Below are positions 1 to 14,848 of a DNA stretch of 64,000 nucleotides, one piece after another. This stretch comes from Solen grandis (Eukaryota > Mollusca > Bivalvia > Adapedonta > Solenidae), in the NCBI GenBank assembly GCA_021229015.1, contig CM037777.1:56499957-56563956 (forward strand), written 5' to 3'. Made by a program: the position numbers and the translations under genes. The number at the start of each line of letters is the position of its first letter. Position 1 is the stretch's first letter. The notes below the pieces were generated by a model. That model saw only the letters and a program-made list of their open reading frames with translations. It did not search any database and was not told the origin of the DNA.

Positions 1-3000
1 GACCTAACCAACGTTTTTATTCCTACCGATTATCTGTGAACAAGCTGCTTTTAACTGTAACGTTAGTATAGAAAATATGGTAGTTTGTTATGTAAGACCA
101 CCGTGTCATTTCTGAAATAATGTACTAAATTGAAATTAATTTGACAATTTCCTAATAAACTTTATGTAAAAGTTCAACGTTGTGACGTGTCAACTGGGCA
201 ATAATGAGTTTTTAAGACACTGTTGAAAATAATTTTAAATCCCAGGACCATTTTTTCTTTCTTCATATATGTTATGGAAATATGATCCTAGAAAATTTTC
301 AAACTAACCATTCATTTTTAGTTTGGCGTCATACGCCCCATTATAACTACATTTGAGCTCAATTGAGGATGGAACATACGAACGCCTGATTTATTATAAT
401 CATTTTATATCGCAACAATATGATTATGCAGTTGATGGGAAACCATAAATAGAGCACAGTCAATATAAGTTTCATTCATTCATTCATTCATTCATTCATT
501 ACAATTGCAAAATATATAATTGGACCCAATTGAAATCAAGGAAGCACTTCATTTAAGAGGCTTAAGTTTAATAATACGCTGTCCAAACGATTATGTGCAT
601 ACAATCCAATGTATTTTTCATTCTACAAATGATCATACCGCTGTGTAAAAGTCCAGTCTTGGGATACTGCAACGTAATCATACAGATACAGATCATTTAC
701 TGCAATGTTTATAATTGGTCTACTATTACGTCCACTGCATATGCATACTCAAATCTAATAAGATCATACTGCTCTTAATTATTTAGAGATAGCATGCATG
801 TTTTCCATTAAATTGCTGTACAGCACACATGATATTACAGGCGATCCACTGAATGATTACTGACCATGCACTTACGCGCATTATGACAAAGAATCCTCTA
901 GTTGAATATGGACTTTGATATAAGGTTATTTAAGATTGTTATGTACAATACAGATATATAGTTGGACTCGTACACAGCTTGGAAAATCATATTGGACGAG
1001 ATACTTTATAAATCCATTAATAACAGAAGCTTTATCGAAACACTTTTCCTAGAGCATTTTTTTTCTTTTGAATTCTGAACCTTTTCACTTGTTTCGGTCT
1101 CTATCATAAGTAAACAATGAGCCCTGTGAATCGTTCAAACAGAAAAAAATACCAGTAGGAGTTCCACGGAATCATTGAACGTGCATACACCTTACTACAT
1201 TTGCAAGAATCTACCTCCGATTTTCAGGAAAAAGGTCCCGTTTCATTCTACATCCGGTTTAGTGCCTATTTTTAATAACCTCAATAAAATAGACATTAAA
1301 ACCCCTTTTCACTGTTTTTGTACTGAAATATATTGGAATTTATATGGAATAGATTTTTCAATTTCAGCAAACATTTATTTCGACTGACAGCTCTTTCTTT
1401 CGAAGAAATAGTATTTTTATTACAGAAAATGTTTTATTTTTATATGTTTTTTGTTTTTTTAGTGAAATACGCACATTTCTCCTTCAAAAAGCTAAATATC
1501 TGTAAAACAAATTCCCATTATATTTTGTTTATAAGTACGATATTTCCTTAACTACTAAATATTAGAGTAAAAAGAAAATTTGTATTACAGATTTTTAGAA
1601 TATCGTAATATTGTATTTTGTAGGTCAAACCGGAAGTTGAATTCTTCTTCTTTTTTTTTCATTTAATAACCCAAAATAATATACCTGTTATTTGTTGTTA
1701 ATTGCGTAAAATTAAAAAAAAAATATGTGCAGAAATCAAACTAATATGTGTTTTGACTTGTTTCGGAATGAATTTCCCGAAATACAGCCCCTTTTCGGTA
1801 ATTACGGTACGTTATACTCTTACATGTTACAACTCGGTAGCCGTGTTACAGTTAAGGTTTTCCAGGCTTTGATGAAAGCCAGCGTTCACTTTTGGCTAAA
1901 AGATTCTGCTACATTATCAACTAAATCATCAAAGGATTTGAAAATAAAGGTAAAGTACGTTTTCATGAACTAGTTCGTTACAATAAATTGTATTAGATAG
2001 TGAGTTAAATGTATATATTTTTTTTTTTTGGACTGTCTATCAATTGTCACGGTTATGCGCGCACCATTTCCATCGCCCATGATATTTTTGTAAAATGACA
2101 AAACTAGGAGGTTGTAATGGTTTATTTGATAGACACCCGTTTTTAAAATATACATTTTCATCAATAGAAGAAATTAACTTTCTATTGAGACCCCTTCAAA
2201 ACGATTAAATCACCATAATTATCATGCGCATGCAGACGACTGTGTACAGATTTGTAAGTTGGAGGATTATGAGATGTTATAAACTCTTTTTTTAGGTATA
2301 ATAACTGGAATAATTTTGATTTTTTCACTAGCAAAGTCAATACACAATCAAGTCCGTTCATCTACTTCTTGTGTCAAATTTGTTTTCAACATGAATTTTT
2401 AACTTTTACTCAGTAACCCCTTGTATTGAAAGAGGGTTGTTTCAAAAGCGATATTAACAGTTCAATATAAACAAATTCCATAGAACAGTACTGTAGTCAA
2501 AATCTAACAGGACATCCTTACATGTTTTCAGTCTCACTTCATGATTATTACAATAATGAGCTTCTTTACATCCATAGTAAATTAATTTCTATTAAATAAA
2601 AATGAATTGTTATGATAAAATAAATTTTAAAGTAAAATATTTAGCTCTACCCTTATAAACCTATATACAGTAAGATAAGTTTTAGAAAATTAATTGACAG
2701 ATATAGCATTGAAATTTACCTTATTAGTATGCTATTTAAATCATATTTTATTATAGAAATGTACACAAAAGTATATGGAAGTTTATTGAAGTAAATATTA
2801 CAACATGCTTACTTCCGAAGGCTGAATGAAAATGGCATGTGCTTGCATGTATGTATGCTTTTCAATGATGCCTTACTGCATTTCTGTTAGACGGTTTAAA
2901 TATCAAGTGTGTAGTGCTAAATGCTTTGTGCTTAATGGCTAATAATATGCCAGTATGTTGAGACACAGGTGCAAACTACCAAATAATACATAACAAATTA

Positions 3001-4170
3001 GAAATGAAAGAATACATGTAGCGTGTCTCATTTCTTTTAAGACGTGTTTAGTGCTAAATGCTCAATACTGTTTACAACTGCTTAGTGTCATGTATGAGTG
3101 AGTGAATATTGATGAATGGTCACTTCGAATGCATGCACTTAACCTTTCAACTTGTATAAATCACCAAAATCTCACGTCACAACCCTGGAACGAGAAAGAC
3201 AGCCGCGAGACTGCTTCAATATTTCCATTTCATTTACCGTCTATTTCCATATATAATGTTACTATATATATTGATGTTGAATTGTACATCTTCAGACACG
3301 ATCTGGCTTCTTCTTCTTACTGTTCGTATACATATCTTTGGCATCATCTGATTCCACGTATATTAAAGTATTTATTTTCGACACTCACTGTTCTTCATTG
3401 ACAATCCCGGGTTACAACATGGTTTCTTATTCTTAATCTAGATGATTTACCTTGTAAAAAATTAATAGGAGTTTGCATGAATTAACGTTTTTTGTTTTTG
3501 TTTTTAAAATACATTACTTTTTCAGGTCCAAATCAAAATTTGTTCAACAAAACCATGCTGTAATTAGTTACACAGCAGTGATTTGTGAAGGTAAGATGAA
3601 AAAAATGCATCATTTTCCATGGAAATTATTCTGCACAAGTCTGTAAAAAATAAAATTAAAAAAAAAATGAACAAAAAACAAAGTTCTTTATATAAGGCAT
3701 GCATATGTATATTATTTACTAAACTTAAGAGAGAAATAATCCAAAGAAAGCTAATCCTGAAAAAAATGTTTCAAGACAAGAATGCTTATGCAAAGTAGGA
3801 AAAAAACAATGATTTTCGTGTAAACTGCAAATATCTGCGAAGCATACATTTATTTAATATCTACAGTGTTAAGCCTTCTTTGTATTGGAAAGAGAACAGA
3901 CAATAAATCAAATTAAATGCACTGTATTAAGTGTATTGTACTTATTATGTAAAATTGTAGTCTATGTTTGACAGAAATAGTAATTCAGATCAACACACAG
4001 CACACGTGAAGCAAGCAGTATTACTGACAGTGACAGTTGTGGTGTGGAAAAAAAAAGAAAGAAAAACTGTCAGTGAACGAAAATGTTTGAAAAAGAATAA
4101 AGATAATATTACAATATTATGATGTCTTTAATATATCAATAAACAACTAAAAATTTATTCTGTCATATTC
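1..4170. other. Intronic, no exon seen
   Basis: AT-rich sequence that lies inside the open 3' intron of the ITIH-like gene. I see no vWA-domain exon on the minus strand, only short chance open frames and one CATT microsatellite. Confidence 0.55.
471..500. repeat. (CATT)n microsatellite
   Basis: Seven tetranucleotide units. Confidence 0.9.
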
Positions 4171-4171
4171 A

Positions 4172-4178
4172 GTGTGTA

Positions 4179-4209
<31 letters not shown>
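4172..4209. repeat. (TG)n(AG)n microsatellite
   Basis: Compound dinucleotide run. Confidence 0.9.
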
Positions 4210-4775
4210 AACCTTATATACTCTTATATAATTCAAGATCAATACATTAAATTTTCGAAAAGAAAATTAAATTCAAACAATTATATACTCCAAAAAGAAA
4301 AATCAAATTCAAACAATTAAATGCTCTTAAATGTCATCTGGCAATGCCTCATCTAAGCTTAAAAATAATTATTTTTGCTGTATATGAAATCTACACAATA
4401 TACAGGAAACTAGATAAACAGAATCATAGGTTACAACTTACAGGTTCATTGGCTGGACCAGTACTTTGCGGCTGCACTTGGGAAGGTGTATAAGTTTAAA
4501 ACTATACTGTATATGAAAATGATATAATTATGGACATCATTAAGAAATAGGTTTACTGATGAGCAACCGAACCACAACAGACCCCTAGGCTACTCATTTT
4601 AATCAAGAAAGGGGGGGGGGACTTTTTCTTCTGCTGATGAATAAGTTTTAATGTCCAAATAACATAGGAATGGAGTCGTGTGTGTGTAAATAAAGATTTT
4701 TGCATAGATAAGCATAGGAAATGGCACCCAAAGTGAAAGTAATTTTTCATTTAACACCAACTTAAATTTCACAAA

Positions 4776-4869
4776 TGATTTCTCTTTATATATGAATATT
4801 TAATTCATATGCATTTGCATTTTTTCTTGATAATTCTCACTGCTTTTAAAACCTTCAATGGCTGTAAAA

Positions 4870-4916
<47 letters not shown>

Positions 4917-5255
4917 TCTCTCTCAGTGTTTTAGCATTGTGATAAATGTATTTGCATGTTTCTGTGTTATTCACAGACTATTGATATTTATTGCGTGTTA
5001 ATATAAGTAAAGATGAGAAAAAGATATGTCGGTTATTTAAGTGAAATATAAAGAAAGAGGGAGATCGAGAGAAAGTGCATGCATTTACATCATTCCCAGC
5101 GTATTCTAAAAATTATCATGATGTACAAAAATAATGTAAATTTTGAGTGGAAAGTAAAAAAAAAGAAAAGATTTTCATGACATTTTAAGGAGTAATTCGG
5201 AATTTTATCCCATGTTTGTGAAATATAGATCGCAACCAAAATGCAGCATACAAAA

Positions 5256-5287
<32 letters not shown>

Positions 5288-5560
5288 GTAAACTTTTATA
5301 ACGCCTCTCATTAAATGCACATTCTACCGATTCGAATTTTTAACCGTATAAATAATGACGCAATGACAGTGGCTAAAAATAGTCAAGAGTGTGTCAAGCA
5401 CCCTGGTTTAAGTAATCATTTTATTTTCTCAATTGTTTATCGTTTATTATTAATCACAAACGATTTCTCTTTACAAATAAATATTTAATTCATATGCATT
5501 CGCATTTTTTCTTGCTGATTCTCATTGCTTTTAAACCTTCAATGACTCAGCACTGTAAAA

Positions 5561-5595
<35 letters not shown>

Positions 5596-6113
5596 AATGT
5601 TTTAGCATTGTGATAAATGTGTATTTGCATGTTTCAGTGTTATTCACAGACTTCTAATTTTTATTGCGTGTTAATATAAATAAAGATGAGAAAAAGATAT
5701 GTCGGTTATTTAAGTGACATATAAAGAAAGAGGGAGATCGAGAGAAAGTGCATGCATTTACATCATTCCCAGCATATTCTAATAATTATCTTGATGTACA
5801 AAAATAATGTAAATTTTGGGTGAAAAAGATAAAAAAAATGATTTTCATGACATTTTAAGGAGTAATTCGGAATTTTATCCCATGTTAGTGAAATGTAGAT
5901 CGCAACCAAAATGCAGCATACAAAGTCTCTCTCTCTCTATCCCTCTTTTTCTCTAGTAAACTTTTATAACGCCTCTCATTGAATGCACATTCTACCAATT
6001 CGAATTTTTAACCGTATAAATAATGACGCAATGACAGTGGCTAAAAATAGTCAAGAGTGTCAAGCACCCTGGTTTAAGTAATCATTTTATTTTCTCAATT
6101 GTTTATCGTCTAT
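4776..6113. repeat. Direct duplication of a 655-680-bp segment
   Basis: 4776-5455 and 5459-6113 match along their length, from TGATTTCTCTTTA/CGATTTCTCTTTA through a CA microsatellite, a CT microsatellite and GTCAAGCACCCTGGTTTAAG to CTCAATTGTTTATCG. The copies differ mainly in microsatellite length. The pair sits in the ITIH intron that follows exon 6. Confidence 0.88.
4871..4914. repeat. (CA)n microsatellite
   Basis: About 22 units; its counterpart in the second half of the local duplication (5563-5594) is shorter. Confidence 0.92.
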
Positions 6114-6357
6114 TATGACGTCAAGTCAGGAAAAAATCTTTCATAAACAAACAAAATGGCCGCCGATTGAAAAAAAAATGTCGACGCTGACGGACTATAT
6201 TGACGTCGTTAAGGTTTTGTTAAGGTGCAGGAATATGATGCGGTAGAACTTTTACTTTACAGGAATTTTATACACGCGTACATCAACTTACGGTCATGTG
6301 ATTTAGAAAAGTCGTATCTGTTTGGACGTAAATAAGGTATAGACTAATACTGCTTAC

Positions 6358-6515
6358 CAGAACATCACCTGCATCCATTTCCCGGTCTACGTCATAGCGG
6401 ACAATGAATTTTCCCGCCACACCGTTCTTTGACTGATCCGCCTGAGCCTCCACACTAGGTATGTACTTTACATAGGCAGATTTGGGTGTAGGCTGGCTAA
6501 CGACGGACATACTTC
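6358..6515 (-). CDS. ITIH-like exon 6 (linker before vWA domain)
   Basis: Acceptor TTTTACAG and donor GTAAGC bound 158 nt. The product ends with [30 protein letters not shown] is a well-known ITIH signature directly before the vWA domain. The exon closes in phase 0. This is the last exon seen in the window, so the following intron is longer than 6.3 kb. Confidence 0.9.
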
Positions 6516-9500
6516 CTGTAAAAGACACTTATAGATGCGATATATGTAGTTCCCACATCAATGCATGTCCCTGCTCTTGGTGCCCATTTTGAAAGGTTAA
6601 TTCAAGGGATTCTTTATATAAACTGAATATAGGCAGAAATTTCGTTTTCTCTATTTTTTGTTATTTCTACTAAAAAAATCAAAATACATACATCGTTAAA
6701 AAGCCCCTGAAATTCATATTTTTAGGATAAAATATTTCTAATATGGATAGATGCACACACCTTAAGAACGCACAAGTAAACATGGATTTCCTTCAAAATA
6801 TAAATAGCGTGACTGTTTTTGTTAAAAGGTTTTACCAAACTTATATTTTCATATTTAAAATAATTCAAAAAGTTGTTAAGTTAGATACAGATTTCACTTA
6901 GACAGATAGAAACATAAAAGCACAGTGGTGATTTAAAAACCCGCAAGTATTCTCAAGTTCTGGCTTGTGATAACTTATGACATACAAAAGGCTGACAATA
7001 ATGTCTTATCAGTACCATATAGGAAAATATGACCGGTGTTTGAACTCAAAACCAATGGATTCACCATATGTAATTAACCCCTGAAACACAGTTCGTCATC
7101 TTAAATGAGCGGTTGTTCCTATTACAGATGTAGGACTTTTAACTCGGGACAAAGATTGCACAGTGCTCTTACCACCCAGGCTGAAGTCGACGTCATTACT
7201 CATGGGCGGGACAGTTAGGTGGGAGATTTCCCGGGACTCCAAGATGCTTACCGTGACCTCCATCTCGGGAACAACTTGACCCGGGTCAATGAATATCACC
7301 TGAAATAGCAACAGCGAAAATTCGACCGTATTGCTAACCAGTTGACAACATTTTGGATTTTCTCACTTGAAATTAGTATATAACATTTACACTGCTGATA
7401 TAATGGAAAAAAAGGATAGGTGTTAGGCGGTCTATTTAATTCGGTAATTCTCACCAAATAAGTTCATGAAATATGTTATAATTTAAGTCGTTACAACTAA
7501 ACACTATAACTAGTTTTCTGTTCATTCTTTCACCCATAATGACTTAAGCCAGTAAGGTAGTGTTCAGTTTTGACAACTGCTTGAACAGGTAATTCCTGGT
7601 AAAGAGCTAGACGGGAATTCTAGCTAATCAATATAAAACAGGGCTATTGTAGTTTACAATTGCAGGATAAGTTTAAACTAAATATGGAACATATAGATTA
7701 TATTGTTAAAAGAAATCTAACACTAGGATACAACCTTCGTCACTGCAGATAAATCCGGTAGTAACTAATCCCGGCAGTTGTCAACACCGATTTCAACATT
7801 GAAACCACAGGTTTAGTCATTAACAAATGATATAATAGCAGGTAAGAAACATATATTTAAGAATCTGAAACGGATCTGAAACGATTTTCCTTACGATATC
7901 TGAGAGCAAATGCAATTCTACAGATTGACATGAAAAGGTGTCCCTTTCAATTTTTTTCTACGCACGTGCAATATGATAAATGAATGAATTAAGCCCCTGT
8001 TTATTTTTTCTCTTCCATGTAATCCAGCATACCCTAAAAGAGCCATTTCATAGCTCAATTAATTCAAGCTGAGCATCGTATAAAGGCCGTGCAACTTAAT
8101 GGTTCTGACATTGTCTATGTATATGCAAGTTCAAAACGATCACGTTCAACATGATGCTGTCATAATGATGTAGCACCTACGTCCTCTGTCCTAGAAATGG
8201 GAAATTATCTTCATCCAAAAAGAAAAGAAGTACAAAACAACAGCAGAAACGTCTGGCTAGACACTGGTCGACAAGAGCCATCAAAACAAGAGAGTAAATG
8301 GCATTGAGTTACAGAATTGGACAATACAACGTTATTTGATACTAGGAACGGATTGACTGAACATTACATTTTATTCTATATTTAACTTTAATCTTTAATG
8401 TCAGTAATGTTCACTAATTAATTCGAAGCAAGTACAGCAAAATGTCGGGTAAAAATTATAAACGTTTTCGTTTTTCATTTCAACCTCATATATATATATT
8501 GCACTTGTCAAGCGCATGGTGTTTCCTACAGACTTAGGTCTCCGGAATTTCCCACCACTTATAACAAATGGATAACAAATCTTGACTCACCATTTCAAAA
8601 TGAATATGTCAAACATTATATGACAAGGCATATAAGGGTCAATTAAATATCAATGATAACCATTGACCATTGGGCTATTTGCACTTTGAAGTAATTTAGT
8701 AACAGTGCCAGGCAAATGTCGTACACGTACGTTCAATCGATAATATGACCTAGGTACTTTAAAATATTGCTTTCTCTTAAACGGTTATATGAAGAAAATA
8801 CCTTACAGAAATAGGAAATGAAATAAAAATTACCGAAAAACAAACAACGATGAAAGAATAAATATGAATCGAAGCAGAGAGGTATTTCAATGCGAATGTC
8901 GGCCAGATATTTTTTTTATGTAACCAGGCTCTTGACGTAGGTTTCTTCTCAAGCATTTCTTAAGCAACCAGGCTCATGTTGTAAGTACTTGATGTAAGTA
9001 CTTGATCATTGTAACGACCAGGAAAGTCTTAAGTTACCATGTTATTGTTCTAAGTACAAATTCCTAGTAACAACCAAGTATTTCTTAAGTAACCATGGTC
9101 TTGTTGTAAGTCGTTGTAAGTACTAATTACAAGCTTTAAAATACGACCTTGGATTTCTTAGTAGTAACCATGCTCTTGTTGTGCCTACCTGCTCATAGTA
9201 ACCGTGCTGTCTCTTCAGAAGTTCCTGGTAGGTCAAGTTAAACGTGACCTTTGATTCTGGAGCCACAGATACCGAGAGTGTAAATCGATTTGTCTCCCTT
9301 TCCCTGAAGAGATTATGCATATTTTATGCACTGTTTTAATTACAAAAATAAAGACGGTGTAATTTGTTTGCATCTTCATGGTCTTTAAAATCAAACTATA
9401 AATAAAGTATACATATCACAGAAAAATAGGCAGAATTTTCAAATTAATTGTTGTGGATGCAACAAGAGTCATTATGGCTTTAGATATAAATGCAATCAAT

Positions 9501-10070
9501 TGTCTGAGTACTTACGTGTTTAGATTTATCAGTTACTTAAACTAGAAATGCATTTTAAAATTTCAAACAATAAATTTACAACCTCTTAATAGCGTACATC
9601 TCTATTTTGACATACATGTAAAGTTGAAAAACAACAGAGCATCGATGTTAGAGTTTATTTAGCCAATACATTTTGAACATATCTAAATTTGTAACGTTAA
9701 AAACACTGTGTTGTGTATATGTACATATAAATTTATGTAACATCCACAGGAATGCACTTCAATAAATGTGTCTCGTCGCAGGAATTAAATTCTCCATATT
9801 TTATATGCTATCGTCTTCCGTTATCTCGAAATTAACTGGCATAATCGATTGATTTAAACCCCGATCCTAAAATGAAAGAATCTCAAATCTCACTTTGTTC
9901 CGATGTATCCGGCACTTTCTCCTCGCTGCTGGGCGGCCTCATACTGCTGTTTAGCGACCTCCTTTTCCTTTACCTCGCCGTTAATAATCTGGCCATCGAT
10001 TTCACTATAACAATAACAATGTGTTTTGTAATACTGTTCCATTTTCCATTAAAGCTTTATTGTAAATATT

Positions 10071-10111
<41 letters not shown>

Positions 10112-13100
10112 TGAATAGCCTGAGAGTAATTTACGAACTTGTATAGAATCATACATGAATTGTTGTTTCTTATGTTTGTTTGTTAATTGGATTTATCGTC
10201 CCACCGACAGTATTTCAGTCATTTGGAGACAATGTCTATTTGAGACAGTTATAATGCTGCCACACTGCAGTATCACATCGTAGACATGTGTCATGATATC
10301 ACACCCAGTCATATTATCCTGACACCGGGCCAACCAGTCCTGGAACCACCCTTATATGCTGAGTGCCAAGCAATGAGATCTATACCAGTATCATTTTTAC
10401 GACTTTAGTATGTCGCGGTTTTGGGATCGGACCCACGACCTCCCGATTCCGTGCCCATTCACTGGCACTAGAACCGCACTAGAATGCCAAGTTCATGTTG
10501 ATTGCGATTTTTGTCCCCCTGTAATGTATATTGAACATGGTAAGGACAGGAATCTAACATGACTTGATTACAGATTCGTAACTTAGCACAGATGTATGCT
10601 ACCATTACATTTTATGCACGGTTCGATCAGTCTGATATGCAATTAACACATGGAATATTGAAAAACTGTCAAAAGACAACCATAATGAAGTAATGACATC
10701 AAATGTCAACTATCCGTTTATTGCTCCAGTATCAACTTCCGGTATGTTTTTTCGGGGATTCTGATTGTATTATTTAATATATCTAAACGTGTAATTTCCC
10801 ACAATTTATCGATGTCAATTTCACGTCGTTCAATCAGATCGCTCAATTCAAATCTACAACTACAACAACAACATACGCCACCAAAAATCGGAAATTGATA
10901 GTGGAGCAGACTTATGAAGATGTACAAATTGTTGATATTTCGCGTTATTACTTCGTTAAAGTTGCCTGTTGACAATGCTTCGTTATAGCATGTGTTAATT
11001 GGATATGTGATATGAGATGTTTAAATATACAGTACCGGAGAAAAAATGTCGTACATATTATCGTATATATTATTGATAATCAAGAAATTTGCACTTCTTC
11101 GGATCTAGTGCCACTAGCCCCATTGGTAAATATTATGACACGAAAAAAATTTCATTAGAATAACATAGAATATATAAATTATTTGTTAATTTTATTAAAA
11201 GATCGTGTTTTCTTTCAGTTGTTGTCATAAGGCACACAACGTGGCTTCTTTGTTCTCGCATTATATTTTAGACTCTTAAATATAATGATAAACTGTTTAC
11301 GCATGTGAAAGGCTTAGTTTTAAAAGAAACATTTTGTTTTTATGATGCCGATAAGAACAAATTCTTAACTACTCGCGCAGTAATTCCAGATGATTTAAAA
11401 ACTACTTTGTGCTTTTTATATACAATGCTCGTCATACAAACAAATAAAATAACTTATCTAATATAATACTATTACGATATTTTCCTCCGATTTTAGGAAC
11501 ATTTTAAATGATGAAAACTACAAGAACACTGTTTAGACACGTATAAATTCTTAAATATGTAAGAAAGTTAGAGAACTAGCATAAGTCCCGCGAAACCGCG
11601 GGATTTTTTTTTTACTGTTGGGATTCGTCTAAATAGATATGAGTTATATCATTTCCCAGTGTCAAACCACAGGATAGCGACCATGTGTTTCACATAAATA
11701 AACCGGCCTTGATGACGTTTAACTGTGAACCCGAGAGTTGTGGGTTCCAACCCAACGCACTGGGGTCGGGCACAGTCTCCGTCTTGAATGACTTTCTGAC
11801 GGTAATTCGTATTCTACCGCTGTACGTAGTTAACTACAGGTATACGTGCTACAGTTTCAGTACTGTCAGAATGTTAGGTGAACTGGCCATCTGTTAGCCT
11901 TTGATGTGTGAGTTTTTAATTTCACAGGGGAGGATGATAGTTGCAGCATTGGAATATTGTGCAGAACGGACTTATTAATAAAACTCTCGAATGCTGTGAA
12001 CAACAGTAGTTTTATTGCGACCTGCATAGCAGAACTAAACGAATTCTACAAAAATGACAAACAGATCACAAATCTAAGACTGATGAAATGCACAGATTAA
12101 ACTTGACTTGACTTGGCTATTTGAGTTTTCCGTCGCCTCGACAGTATTTCAGTCATATAGCGACGTCCAGCTAATTACAGGTGATTGAAGATTCCGAATG
12201 CACAGAGGCATCCGGGTAGAACCACCGACCTACCGCAAACCAGCTGGAAGTCTTCCTCACATGAAAAGAGATTAAACTTCGGATATATAATCCGTTGCCC
12301 GTTATTGATCTTGCAATATTAAAATCAGGTATGAATGACGCCAAGAGTCCCACGTCATACCACACACAGGTTTGAAATTGCCATAGCCAAGGACCCTATA
12401 CTATGTTTTTCACGTGTACCGTGTTCATGCGCACGCGAGACTACAGCATCTTTCTTCTGAGCGTTCGTTTAAACGCCACAAAGATAAATTTTAGATTTAT
12501 CCAATTTCGTTGGACTCACCATAAATTCTCGCAAACTGTGCGATTTTATTTATCTTTAAACACAAATAACGCAACTACTGAATAGTTACTGAATAATCGT
12601 GATACTCTGTTCACATACGGCGCCAATTCCGACACAAAAATCAGACCGTTCCTTTAGTAATATAGATATACATACATGGTGAAGTCTGAAATGAAAGCTT
12701 CGTTCGGAAGTGTGACGTCAAACGTTGCTTCCCGTAACTCTGGACTTGGATTTTTTACTCTACTGGTAATCAACGTCGTGGCAAAGCGGAACTTAACGTC
12801 CGACACAATGTGCAACGAATATATTTCGGGGGCCTGAAATCAAAACAAAGTTTTAAGAATTAGAAAAAATGACCACATGTTAAACCCATGTGGTTTACTT
12901 ACATACAAAGTATGAAAATATGTAATTTTTCATCTAATGTTTATGCAAATTCCAATCATGAGGTCACAGTTCTATTCAATAACCTGTAGTAATTCAGGTT
13001 TTAACTCTTGACTGTTGATGGGTGACCTGACTCCGTGTTCTCAAATATATACAACTCAAAGTTAACACTACATTTCACGTGCATGTGCCAAATTTGTCTC

Positions 13101-14784
13101 GGAATTTAAATGGCTTCTGTAATGAACGTCATTCCACAATCATCCTTTACATATCCAAATCTTTGATTTAATACAAAGACCTAAAAATTTTAAATATCAA
13201 CATCGATACCTCAAAAAAAATCCTACAATTTGATTTCATCAATGATATTATTCATATAATTTTCAAAACATTTACATTCACTGATTCCAATACAAATGTA
13301 CATGGACTTCCTTGTAAAATTTTTAATAGTTACATTCTGTTTTCTTGGGTATCGTGAGTTACCGTGCCGTTGGAGAAAAGAAGGGGCTTTTTCACTGTGT
13401 ACATTATTACAAAGTGAAAATAACATGTCTTCTTCCAAAGACATGGTAACTCACGATATTCAACACAATGTAACTGTTTTATTGCATGACGTTATATATA
13501 TGATTCAAGTTTTTGTTTTTTGTTTTTCATTTTAATAAGTACAATTGTTGTATAACCCCGTGTGGAGCCCCTCCTTAAAAATGTTCGAATGAACGCCATG
13601 TCCCCAGGTAGTGGGGGGTCTTAGACCTTGGGAGTCAAGGTCATTTAAAGGCCAAGATCACCTGGCGGGTAAAGCTCATCAAGGTACATGCACATGTTAA
13701 GTTTGGAGGCTGTAGGTGGAAGGATTTCCATGTTATGGTCAAGGTAAACGTTTTGTGACGAACAGACAAACAAGCTGATAGACCAAAAACAATATGCCCG
13801 ATCTATAGATCCGGGGGCATAAAAAATAAAATAAATTGCCATGTACTTCGTCTGTTGACGTCATCTGTCGATCATTTGTTGACGCACGAAATAATGAAAT
13901 AATCTGGAGTAGACTGTCAATGTGGAAGGAAGCGATCATTTCAGAGGAGATCTATCACAACAATTTCATATTGTCTCAGGCCCTGCATATCGCAGAAGGG
14001 AGACACACTGAATAATACATATGTATCTTAATTTCACGGGCATGAATCAGATGCAATATGCTGTTGTGTGTTGTTGGGTTTAACGTCCCGTCGATAGTAA
14101 TTAGCCATTTGGATACTTAAATGCAAAATGTTGCAGATGAAATGTTTCTTATAAATTCTCATATGATTAATTGCTACAGTAATTTTAATATTGTTCACAT
14201 TTCTATAGAAAACCGAGGTTGGGTGTGGTAGATTGAAAATTAATTTTTACATTGATTAAAAACATATTAATCCTTCTCGATGGATCATCGGTTTGACCCT
14301 ATGTGTGTTATCCCCCCTCCCACCTCCAGAATCCCAGTCATATCTGCAACGACGCCTTGTTTGTGATATAATACTGCATGAATACACATAAAATAGAAAA
14401 TTATATAATTCTCTTTTATGCTGTCTGCCGTTGTTGATGGTATCATGATGGTATCTTAATCCGCTTTCTTTAAGAACTTTCTGTTCATACTGAACAGCGC
14501 AAACGTTTAGTCGACATTCGATTTCAGGTCACATGGCAGAACCTAACATACTAAAAAGTAAGAGTATCCGAGGGTTTACCATTATACTCTAGAATTTTTA
14601 TTATAAAATCATCATTTTCAACAACAGGTTAATAAAACTATACTCTTTTGTCAAAGTACACCCCGTGTGACCTAATGCATATATTACCTTTCCAACTAAG
14701 AAACAAAGGCGTGACGTAATGCCCGTAATAGCACTTCCAATCTCTTCCAGTAGATTATGACGTCATAATAATAATAATCAAAGG

Positions 14785-14848
<64 letters not shown>

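Larger units (their letters stand above)
10005..12675 (-). other. ITIH-like intron 2
   Basis: A 2.7-kb intron with a SINE A copy, a SINE B copy and a CT microsatellite. The rest is unremarkable AT-rich DNA. Confidence 0.75.

Noticed and set aside
1725..1973. Plus-strand frame of 82 codons
   Set aside because: It lies in the ITIH intron on the opposite strand with no motif or splice support.
5090..5320. Open frame with an Arg-Glu run on the minus strand
   Set aside because: It is created by a CT microsatellite; the same applies to 14696-14920.
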